A stretch of DNA of 64,000 nt, taken from the NCBI GenBank assembly GCA_002077045.2, contig KZ111153.1:438860-502859 (forward strand). Reading direction: 5' to 3'. The first letter of the stretch is position 1, and each line of letters begins with the position of its first letter. A model generated the notes under the pieces. It was not told the origin of the DNA. It was given only the letters and a program-made list of their open reading frames with translations, and ran no database searches. The position numbers and the translations under genes are program-made. Source of the stretch: Rachicladosporium sp. CCFEE 5018. Its lineage: Eukaryota; Ascomycota; Dothideomycetes; Cladosporiales; Cladosporiaceae. Positions 1 through 8,688 of the stretch are shown in pieces.

Positions 1-794
1 AAGGCTGGCGGAGTCATCATGGCAGTCATAGCGGGCAGGATGGCGATTCAGTGACCAGCTCCGCCAATGTCAGTCGTACAGCGACACATGCGTCGACTGC
101 ATCGACTACGGCTGGAGATCACTCGTCAGCAGAATCCGCAATCGAGGAAGCCATTCTCCAATCCGTACGTGAGACTTCCCGTGGCGATCCCGAGGAAGAC
201 GCAGCTATCGAGCGTGCAATTCGCGCTTCCATGGCCGAGCTTGCAAAGAATCAGAAGACTGGCAATACCTTTGCAGACGAAGATGCTGAGCTTATGAAGG
301 CTATGGCCGCCAGCATGTCACAGGGCGGCGGTGGAGACGAAGAACTCGAGCGCGCCTTGGCAGCGAGTCTGCGAGAGCAACGAGGTTTGCGCGACGATGC
401 GAGTGATTTGACCTCTGTTCATGGAGTGGACAGCGTTCGTGACGATGAGACTTTGTTCGGTGACAATGAAGGCGGTGGCATTAGCATGCATGACAACGAG
501 CCAACGGACGAAAAGCTACCTCCGTATGATGCGGGACATCTAGCCGGTGCTACGAAGAGTGCATTCGAAAAGAGCGGTGGAGGAGAGAAGAGTCGCGAGG
601 AGCTCGATGAAGAGGAGACAGTGATGAAATACGTGAAGAAGCAGAGCCAGCTGGAGCAACAGCACAAGTCTGCTTGGGAGGGTGAAAGCTCGGCTGCTGG
701 AGCAGGGCCAAGCGCAGAACGGGTGCATGACGAAGATGAAGAGTTGAAGAAGGCGATGGAACTGAGCTTGAAGGAGTCTGGACCAAGCCAATGA
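1..794 (+). CDS. Sterol glucosyltransferase-like protein, C-terminal UIM tail (5' partial, copy A)
   Basis: Only the last 263 residues are in the window; the frame is open from position 3 to a TGA ending at 794. The tail is acidic and polar and carries five ubiquitin-interacting-motif-like helices with the pattern acidic-x-x-x-Ala-x-x-x-Ser. They lie at about 138-170, 201-236, 282-320, 339-380 and 732-780. The longer copy at 31,303-34,532 shows that this tail follows a GT-B glycosyltransferase domain. Relative to that copy there is one in-frame 3-base deletion near 110 and a final Gln instead of Lys. The gene is convergent with the amine oxidase, whose stop lies 220 bases on. Identity of the tail rests on the copy B alignment, which is nearly perfect. 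Confidence 0.88.
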   Translation, partial: GWRSHHGSHSGQDGDSVTSSANVSRTATHASTASTTAGDHSSAESAIEEAILQSVRETSRGDPEEDAAIERAIRASMAELAKNQKTGNTFADEDAELMKAMAASMSQGGGGDEELERALAASLREQRGLRDDASDLTSVHGVDSVRDDETLFGDNEGGGISMHDNEPTDEKLPPYDAGHLAGATKSAFEKSGGGEKSREELDEEETVMKYVKKQSQLEQQHKSAWEGESSAAGAGPSAERVHDEDEELKKAMELSLKESGPSQ

Positions 795-1013
795 AGCGGA
801 TTGAGCGTGTCACATAATTGAATTCATGGCGACGACTTGATATATAAACGGCAGCTACGATACCCAAACATGCTAAGTGCGTAAAATCAGCCCTTCAGAT
901 ACATTCTCAAACCGCTATGCATCTTCGTAAACATTCATGACCACCTTTGCCTCATCCCACCACGGCCCAGCATCGACAGATAGCCAGACCTCATGAGCCC
1001 GTATGATACCAGC

Positions 1014-3601
1014 TCAATCCTCCTTCCTCCAAGTGCCGAACACAGCACTTCCGTTGAACGTCAAGTCCGGCACGGCATGCATCGTACTCCTGTAGCCCTC
1101 AAAGTTCGGTTCCAGCGCCTCGAGCGGCACCTTAAGGCCCTTCTCGTACGTTCCACCGAAGTAGTGAGCCTTCAGCTTCTTCGTCTTCGCATCCCTCTTG
1201 CCGTGTCGTGTCCTCAGCTCGCCATTCGAAGCATCCTCATCGTACGCCTCGCCCGCAAATCCGCCGCTCAACTTCTTGCCGTCCAGCTGGATGCGTACAC
1301 CCTGCGACGACTCGCGGCTCGGGTCACGATCATTGAAGTTGTGAGGGATGAACATCACTGAGGTGGATGCCGTATGCATGAGCGTGTTGGGTATATCGAC
1401 GGAGGTCGGTACATGGTGCGCGCCGACGTTGAAGTAGATCACCAGATCTTGATCGTATTCCTCGCTCGGGATGAGACTTTCGCCGTCAGCGAGTTGGGAG
1501 AAATTGACAATCGGATCGAATGGCTCGAGGAAGTTGAAGGGATCCGCGCCGCGAGGCTCTGAGTCCTTCTGACGTAGCACCCACAGGTCGTGCTCGGCCC
1601 AACGCGCGGAGTCACCAAGGGTGGTAGAGTTGATGATCGTGAGATGCGGTGTGTTACCCAGGCCGGTTCCGGAAGTAATCCGATAACCCTTTCGCTCGCC
1701 CCAAGCGTTCTTCTTGTCAGAGTAGACAATGTAGAATTCGCCACCATTCTTGGGCCAGTCGAGACCAGTCTCTTCGGTGACGTTGTACTCGACGAGATGC
1801 ATGGTGTTGCGCTTTGGTACATCAGGCCCGTCCCAGGAGTATGACTTCGTGATCGGCTCGATGGCAAGGCGGACGAGGTCATTCTTGGGACCAGCTACAT
1901 CCATGTCGGCCTTGAAATTGATCACGTGGTCATGCATTGACGTCGATAGGGCGGTGTGAACACGATGACCGTACTCATCCTCGGTCTTGTCGCTGTTCGT
2001 GGTGTAGAACGCGGCGAAGATGAAGCCTGATGCACGAACCTTGACCTCGACGGTGCCGTCAAGGTAGAAGACGTAGTCGATGGTGTAGTCCTGTACGTCA
2101 AGTCAGCACAGCGAAGACAGACACGTAGTACCTCTGAGGATACTTACGTAATTGCCGACGGTCGAGACTGAGCGCACAGTCAAGTAGGTGTTCCGCGACG
2201 CAGTGGTGGAGTATTGGGCACTGTGACGAGCCAGCAGGGAGTCCGAGGTGTACTCGAATACGCAGATGTTGTTCGGTATGGTCGTCGTCTCGTACTTGTC
2301 ATGGGTCTGCGAGTCCAAGTAATCCGCATACGTCGGGCAGTCGTAGCCGGGTAGCAGCTCAAAAGCACTGGAATCATAAATTAGCGTTGTCAGGCGTGCG
2401 GAACCACTTGATTTCTTTACTCTTTGCCCATCCCAAAGAAGCTATCCATCCACTCCAGTCCGCCTTGCATTGGATCGTCACCGGCGTAGTGTGCCATGGC
2501 TTCTTGCAGGCCGACCTCATACATCACTCTCTCGCCCTTGAATCGGATGTCGTATAGCAGCACACCCTGAGCAGCGTTGGTGGTGAGGAAGAATTCGAAC
2601 CCGAACCACGAGATGTACTTCTGCTTCCGGTCAAGCTGGTACCTAGGGCCATATGGTTGAATGACAACCGGAGGCGGAAGCTCTCTGCCCGCTGGTGTGG
2701 ACTCAAAGTCCTCAGTATCAGTCCAAGGTCCATCAAGATTGGCGGGTGTCTTTTTGAAGCCTGGGCTTTCGATGGCCGCACGGAGCTTGTGCTCGTCATC
2801 GTAGATTAGACCGTTGTAGTAGTACTGTCCAACAGTCCACTCTTCAAAGTCAAGTGACTTGGCATCGATCTTGACGTACAGGCCTTGCGGGAGAAGTGTC
2901 CTCGCACCAGAGCTGTAAGATGGACGGTACAACTGCAGCCAGAAGTTAAGGCCACCAGTGACAACTCTAAAGCTGCGTGGGAAAGCCACAAGTCCACGAG
3001 GGTCATTGGGGTCGTTCTCGTTGACCGTGGCGCCGAGCAGCTCTAGCGTGATATCGGACACGTTCTTTGCCACATTCACAGAGAACTGCTGGATATGGAA
3101 GAAGTCCACAATGGGACTCCTGATCCAGTTCCGGCCATGGTTGAAGGGGTAGCCATAAGGCTCGGCCTTGGTGTCCTTCGTGACCGGCAGAGGTCCAACG
3201 GTGTAATAGAAGAAGTAGGGGGCTCCATCCGTGAATTGCGAAATAGAGACCTTGGCATATCGGTCCACGACATCTGCATCGCCGTACAGGTAGGCGACTG
3301 CATCAGTCTTGTTCGGCTTGAGTGACTCGACGGTGTTGACAAAGTTGTCTCGGAGACTCTTGGGGTGGCGAGTCAAATTCAAGTGCTTGAAATCCTCGAG
3401 CAGGAATTCGTAGACATCTTGGGCTTCGACTTCGTCAAGCTCAGCCCAGATATTTTGCTTGGGTGCGGTGAAGCTTGGCTTGTGACTTTTCACGGCGTAG
3501 TCTTGCGTGATATACAAGCTTGGGACTGCGAAGTAGCCGACTAGCAGTGTGAATAGTAGCACTGAGGTAATCGCCACCAATGGCTTTCGTCTGGACTCCA
3601 T
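1014..3601 (-). CDS. Membrane-anchored copper amine oxidase (copy A)
   Basis: Oxidises primary amines to aldehydes, releasing NH3 and H2O2, using copper and topaquinone. Three exons (3601-2421, 2367-2148, 2090-1014) join in frame to 825 residues with canonical GT..AG introns. Residues about 8-30 are a hydrophobic signal-anchor, followed by the amine oxidase N2/N3 domains and the large catalytic domain. The topaquinone precursor is Tyr467 in Asn-Tyr-Asp, exactly at the exon 2/3 junction. Copper ligands are His520 and His522 (HDH) and, by alignment to the family, His693 in the AHHVP segment. Many Asn-x-Ser/Thr sites fit a luminal or extracellular domain. The anchor suggests a type II membrane protein rather than a soluble peroxisomal enzyme. 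The amine substrate cannot be told from sequence. Confidence 0.93.
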
Positions 3602-4188
3602 GGTGCACCAGTCCTTGGATCAAGAGGGTGAAGAGCAGATTGAAATAGCAGGCAGAGTGTGGAAGTAACAAGAGATACAACCTGATGGCCGATAAGGCGA
3701 TGCTCCCTACAGCAGCTATAATGCTCAAGGTCCCGTTCACTCTAGCAGTGGTCTTCTTGATTGGAAGCGGGAGTCTTCCACATGGACCCCACCAAATGTA
3801 CATGCGTGTGTGTCAAACAACCCGCGATAACGATGGGCTGTACCTACCCGATCTGCCCTAGCGTGATACAAGTCACTCCATGCTCAACTCCGATCGTAGA
3901 AGCGAACACCGAGAACCATAAATCGAAGAAAGAGTGCTACGACTCGAGGTACGGCAGGGGGTGGCAGCGAGATGGTAGAGCTTGCAGAGCTTCGTTCGTG
4001 CAGAGTGTCAACGGGCTCGTAGTAGTCCTCGTGATCAAGAAGGTAGGTGACATACGGGCATCGAATGCCGTAACCGCACTCTCGAAGGACCGCATCTGGG
4101 GGCCATCTTCAAGCTGCTCTGTAGGTCATATATGAGACGCTCACCTTGACACAGAGCAGCATCACCAAAGATCAAGCAAGGTGAGATC
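3602..4188. promoter_or_regulatory. Divergent intergenic region, amine oxidase / SDR
   Basis: 587 bases between the start codons of two divergent genes, so it must hold both promoters. The counterpart is 37,340-37,943. Stretches near both genes are conserved between copies, while the middle (about 3,880-4,090) is diverged. No gene was recognised in it. Confidence 0.5.
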
Positions 4189-5157
4189 ATGGGCGTACCT
4201 TACTCTCAGTTCTTCCCTCCAGCTCCGACCCTGACAGAAGCCAACATCCCTCGTCTGGACGGCCGAGTCTTCGTAGTGACAGGCGGAGCAAGCGGCGTTG
4301 GTCTCGAGCTAAGCCGACTGCTCTATCATGCAGGAGGCAAAGTCTACATAGCTGGTCGTTCAACACAGAACGGTCAAATAGCGATTACCAAGATCAAAGC
4401 TGAGAAGCTTGATGTGCCCCCAAAGGGCCCACCAGGAGAACTGGCGTTCCTCCAAGTCACGCTAGATGACCTCAGCAGCATCAAAGCTGCAGCTCAGAAC
4501 TTCACAGCCGCAGAGACGAGACTCGATGTGCTTTTCAACAATGCCGGTGTTTCAAACCCACCCAAGGGATCATTGTCAACGCAAGGGCACGAGTTGACGA
4601 TGGCAACGAATTGCTTGGGTCCCTATCTCTTCACTCAGCTACTGCTTCCTCTACTCCAGCAAACAGCTGGCGCAGCTCCTCCAGGATCAGTCCGCGTCGT
4701 CTGGACAGCTTCAGTCGCAGTCGAATTCGCTCAGGCACCGGATGTGAACTTTGCAACTCCAGCGTTGAACCCGCAACGAGACTACGACAAGTCCAAGGTT
4801 GGCAATTGGTTCTTAGCTGCGGCGCTTGCGAAGCAGAGTCCAGAGATCCTCAGCGTCGTGCAGAATCCTGGGAATCTGAAGACGCAGATCGTCAGGCACT
4901 TCTCGTCGATTGTGCCGCTGATGGCTGCGCCTTTGCTGTGGCACGCGAAGTACGGCGCGTATACCGAGCTGTGGGCTGGTGTGTCAGACACCTTGACGTT
5001 GAAGGATAATGGTAGCTATGTCGTGCCTTGGGGACGGCTGCATCCTGCGCCTCGAGCTGACATGGCGGCGCCGGTGAAGGACTTGCTGGAGAAGGATTCT
5101 GGTGTGGCCGCAGACTACAGGGATTTCTGCGAGACTGCGACGGCCGAGTATCGATGA
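4189..5157 (+). CDS. Short-chain dehydrogenase/reductase (copy A)
   Basis: NAD(P)-dependent oxidoreductase of 322 residues in a single exon. The Rossmann motif TGGASGVG is at 31-38, NNAG at 117-120, the catalytic Ser at about 174, and the active-site YDKSK at 199-203 (Tyr199, Lys203). Size and motifs fit the retinol-dehydrogenase/WWOX-like classical SDR group common in fungi. The start is the first ATG after the divergent promoter. It gives an MGxxxS N-terminus that fits an N-myristoylation signal, and the other copy keeps Gly2 and Ser6. The stop lies 62 bases from the stop of the convergent decarboxylase-like gene. The substrate is unknown. Confidence 0.92.
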   Translation: MGVPYSQFFPPAPTLTEANIPRLDGRVFVVTGGASGVGLELSRLLYHAGGKVYIAGRSTQNGQIAITKIKAEKLDVPPKGPPGELAFLQVTLDDLSSIKAAAQNFTAAETRLDVLFNNAGVSNPPKGSLSTQGHELTMATNCLGPYLFTQLLLPLLQQTAGAAPPGSVRVVWTASVAVEFAQAPDVNFATPALNPQRDYDKSKVGNWFLAAALAKQSPEILSVVQNPGNLKTQIVRHFSSIVPLMAAPLLWHAKYGAYTELWAGVSDTLTLKDNGSYVVPWGRLHPAPRADMAAPVKDLLEKDSGVAADYRDFCETATAEYR

Positions 5158-5219
5158 TGGCGCTGGTTCAGTTTAGTTTTTCGGGAGTCGTAGTGGCAGC
5201 AGGTAATCTCAATGGTCTT

Positions 5220-5931
5220 TCATTCGAGCTCCATCCTCTCGAATTCAGCCGCCTCGGCTCCAAATGGCATCCCTAGGTGAAACCTCCCCATCTTCGCGAA
5301 TTCGAGAAAGCTCCCCGTCACACACTCGAAGTCTTTCACCGTTCCGCCAGTGCCCTTGTCTCCACTCAGAAATGCACACCGCAGCCCATTCGCTTCCTCC
5401 CCATCCCACCCTCCACTAACACCACTAGCCCACTTGGGCACCGCGAACCCAAATATTGTGCCCTGTACATTCTTCCACTCCCCCTCCTTGGTCTTGACCT
5501 TCGAGAAAGCGCCTCTCACAGCGAAGGGTAGCGGAACGTTAACTTTCTGTCCCTCACCAGTCTTGAACATATCCCTTAGCGTGGTCATATTGCCGAACAT
5601 GCCGTCTACACCCAGCCTTCGCTCCGGCTGGAAGACGCAGACCATGACAAAAGGCAGCTGAGCGTCTTGAGCGGCTTTCGTGGCTTTGCCAGATGAAGAA
5701 AAGGTGTAGGCGATGCGGTCTACTTGCAGCATTGTCGTGCCATCAGCGAAGAAGCCGTAGCCGTATGTGCCATGGTCCGTGAGGAAAGCTACGGGAGGCC
5801 CGCCGGTCTGGAGGCCGGCGGTGTAGGCGGAGTGGAGGGAGTATTGGTAGATGTCATCTGCACGTACTGAGTCAGCTTGATCTTGAGGTTTTATCAGGCT
5901 CGCGAGGCTTACTGGGGATCGAGTTCGGCAT
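5220..5931 (-). CDS. Alpha-acetolactate decarboxylase-like protein lacking the zinc histidines (copy A)
   Basis: Two exons (5931-5913 and 5857-5220) encode 218 residues. The 55-base intron has GTAAGC..CAG ends. Family features: an N-terminal IYQYSLHSAY segment, the HGTYGYGF strand at 35-42, the AVRGAF segment with Arg121 (family active-site Arg) and FLSGDKGTGGTV near 169-180. Bacterial enzymes bind zinc through a His-x-His pair and a third His eleven residues later. Here these positions are Arg166, Ala168 and Thr179. The fold is therefore probably kept, but classical acetolactate-to-acetoin decarboxylation is doubtful. Divergent from ketopantoate reductase, whose pathway also derives from acetolactate; any link is inference. 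Confidence 0.82.
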
Positions 5932-6511
5932 TCTGGAGCGAGTTGAAAGCGTGAATAAACGGGCGTGGAGTCGAGCGGTATTTACAGTGGTGATGTGATG
6001 GAGAAGGGGACGAGTGACAGAACGCATAGACCAGAGAACGGGCTAGAGAATACTTATCTGCACTACTTGGAAGCTTGTGATGGCAGCTATTGCGGACTTC
6101 GTCGATGGTGACGATGGTGAAAGAGGAAGTGACGGCTCCGCTCTCAACCCGAAGCCAATGGCATGCCAAGCAGTCCGATGCCCTCTCTTCTCGAACTCGG
6201 TCACCTTCGACTTTTCTCTTGGCCCGATGAGCTGACTTATCTGGAGGCGGTGGACTCTTGCTACGGTCGAGCAGGTCGAGCTATCGAGCGCGACCCCGAT
6301 TAGGGTGGCGTGAGATTCCAACACGCCCTATGAAAGGACAGATCTACTACCGCGAGTCTCCACCTGAGACCCTTGGACGTCGGCATTGACCAGACCGACG
6401 AGATAACTAAGTACATTATTCTTATTTCTTGCAGTCCCTGCTACAGAATTTCACATGTACCTCCACAGCATCTCGTAACGTCAGACCAGCACTGCCTACC
6501 TCCTCAGGACC
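5932..6511. promoter_or_regulatory. Divergent intergenic region, decarboxylase-like / ketopantoate reductase
   Basis: 580 bases between two divergent starts. An AT-rich stretch at about 6,405-6,432 precedes the ketopantoate reductase and is conserved in copy B (about 40,158-40,185), as is the sequence up to the ATG. No gene was seen. Confidence 0.5.
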
Positions 6512-7531
6512 ATGGCTCCTAAAATTCTCCTCCACGGTTCAGGCGCCATTGGCACGATCTACATATACCTCCTGCAAAAGGCTGGCTGCTCGGTGACAGC
6601 AGTATGCCGTTCCAATTACGAGAAAGTGAAGAAGGACGGCTTCGCAATTGACTCAGATATCTACGGGAAGGGAATCAAGATCTCCCCTAAAGTTGTTCGG
6701 TCACCCGAGGAAGCCTACGCATCAGGACCGTTCGACTATGTGATCGTCTGTACGAAAGCCTTCCCAGGCGTCACACCTCAAATTATAGCTCCAGCAATCA
6801 GCGAGGCTACGACCGTCGTCCTGATTCAAAACGGCATCGGCATTGAGGACGAGTACGCCACAGCTTTCCCGAACAATCCTCTGCTGAGCTGCGTTGTCTA
6901 CTTGCCAACAACGCAGGTATCAACCGGTCATATCGTGATGGGAGCCACCGAGATCTTGCAGATAGGTACCTATCCAGCGATCTCTGCCTCTGACTCCCCG
7001 GCCTATCAATCCGCTGCGAGACTAGTCAAGGCCCTCACATCTGCCGGGAGTAATACCACACTTCACCCTGACATACAAGAGAAGCGATGGCAGAAGCTGT
7101 TGATCAATGCCTCCTGGAATCCGATCTGCGCTCTAACTCTCAGTCGAGACGTTGCTTACCTCGCTTCCAGCCCGGAGGCCGAGAACGTGGTCACAGCCGT
7201 CATGGCCGAAGTCGTCTCCGTCGCTCGGGCGAAGGGGTATAATAACATCACTGTCCAGATGACCAAGGATCAATTGGCGAGGGCACTAGAACGAGTGGGA
7301 TCAAAGGGCATCGAGCCGAGCATGCTTGTCGATGTGTTGAAAGGGAGGAGGATGGAGGTAGAGGTAATTCTAGGTAATTGCGTGAGGGAAGCGAAGGCAC
7401 TCGGGATCGATGTGCCCAGGCTAGAGACACTGTATGTGCTAGGGAAGGCACTCGACGAAGCCATGGCGTTAAGACAGCCTGGGAAGAGTCTAGCTGGGGA
7501 CGAGACTGCTACTTCGAAGGATACCGCGTGA
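6512..7531 (+). CDS. 2-dehydropantoate 2-reductase family (ketopantoate reductase) (copy A)
   Basis: NADPH-dependent reduction of 2-dehydropantoate to pantoate for pantothenate and CoA synthesis, or a paralogue acting on another 2-oxoacid. A single exon of 339 residues, about the usual length. The nucleotide-binding loop GSGAIG is at 9-14, the VIVCTKAF strand at 77-84 and QNG at 106-108. The catalytic Lys195 and Asn199 lie in the KLLINASWNP segment, and the SMLVDVL..GR..E C-terminal substrate motif follows. Filamentous fungi often carry several members, so the pantothenate role is likely but not certain. The C-terminal 20 residues differ between the copies. Confidence 0.9.
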   Translation: MAPKILLHGSGAIGTIYIYLLQKAGCSVTAVCRSNYEKVKKDGFAIDSDIYGKGIKISPKVVRSPEEAYASGPFDYVIVCTKAFPGVTPQIIAPAISEATTVVLIQNGIGIEDEYATAFPNNPLLSCVVYLPTTQVSTGHIVMGATEILQIGTYPAISASDSPAYQSAARLVKALTSAGSNTTLHPDIQEKRWQKLLINASWNPICALTLSRDVAYLASSPEAENVVTAVMAEVVSVARAKGYNNITVQMTKDQLARALERVGSKGIEPSMLVDVLKGRRMEVEVILGNCVREAKALGIDVPRLETLYVLGKALDEAMALRQPGKSLAGDETATSKDTA

Positions 7532-8688
7532 GCGGGACACCAGACCGTCGATTAAGTGAGGAACTCAGCTGCTCGAGCTTGACGGCAATGGTCGCGGTGT
7601 GATCGAGCCTGTTTGCGCGGCGATCAGATCTACTCTGTCCCGAAAACGCTGACATGCTGCTCATGACCGACAAACTTCAACACCCAACACACGAATCAGC
7701 CATACTACCATGTATCGACACATCAAAAGAAGGCATTGTGGCGGCCGTCCTAGCGGCGAAGCTCGCAGACCAAGCCACAACGCTACTTGCCGTTGGAGTA
7801 CCTCTGGCAATTGCTTAACATTACTGAGTGGAAAACTTCGAGTAGAAGATTTCCTGCATAGTCGTGAGTGCTGGTCACATTCGAGGTCGTCCATACATCG
7901 GGGCTGCAGTCCTGACAACGCTACCGAGGCAGAGATGACCGACATGGGTTTTACCTTGATCACCGCTCCCCTTCTTATCGACGCGAACTAGCCGTTGATA
8001 GCAGAGACCAGACATCGATACAACAAGCAGCTCTATCGTGCGAAGCAGCGCGCCGCTGGGCGTCGAGTGTACACTTCCCGAGGATGCACCAGGAATGCGA
8101 GAGGGTAAGGTAGGGTAGCTAGGGCACTTGAGGAAGCTGAGCGTTGGTGTGGTTATAAGCAGCTCGGAAACATGCACTGTCAAAGCTACAGCCTTCCATC
8201 TGCCGTCATTGATCGCGACCTGTCAGTGCCGCGCACCCGCTGGACGATCTCCTTCGTCCCCATGCGTCAGATCTTGCAGTCTCGCGTTATGCTGTAGATG
8301 TCGAACTAGCAATACGGAACATATCCTGTAATTCCTATCCAACCGCGAGCTCGCCATCAAGGGCTAGAATGAGGTCAGAGCTCGCGGACTGACGGATTCG
8401 CACTGAGCTCCACCGAGGTCGTCCATTGAACATGAAGTGTATATACTCTTGGTACTTTATAATCAAGTTGTTCCATTCATCTAGCGTCGTAACTCTCGTC
8501 CTAAATCATTCGTGTCGTGGACAGGCGAGTAGGCAGAAGCGCAATCACTGGAGAAAAGAACATTGAAACCCCATCGCTGAAGTACAGTAGCAGTGCGCAC
8601 CCCAAGAGGCTCTGCCGCAGACCCATCATCCAACACACCTCATAATCGTCCTCGAATGGGCACGATCTGAGGCTTCAAGACTAAAGCG
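7532..8688. other. Intergenic stretch, strongly diverged between copies
   Basis: 1,157 bases after ketopantoate reductase. Similarity to copy B is weak and patchy up to about 8,330 and then resumes before the D-lactate dehydrogenase. It holds the small candidate ORF at 7,654-7,818 and nothing else that could be recognised. Confidence 0.6.
7654..7818 (+). CDS. Possible small hydrophobic peptide
   Basis: A 54-codon ATG-to-TAA frame ending in a hydrophobic Ala/Leu/Val-rich segment. A loosely similar 38-codon frame occurs at the same place in copy B (41,470-41,586). It shares a D-x3/4-G-[IV]-V pattern and a hydrophobic C-terminus that stops at the same point. Flanking DNA is poorly conserved, so the frame may be real or fortuitous. 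No family was recognised. Confidence 0.2.
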   Translation: MLLMTDKLQHPTHESAILPCIDTSKEGIVAAVLAAKLADQATTLLAVGVPLAIA

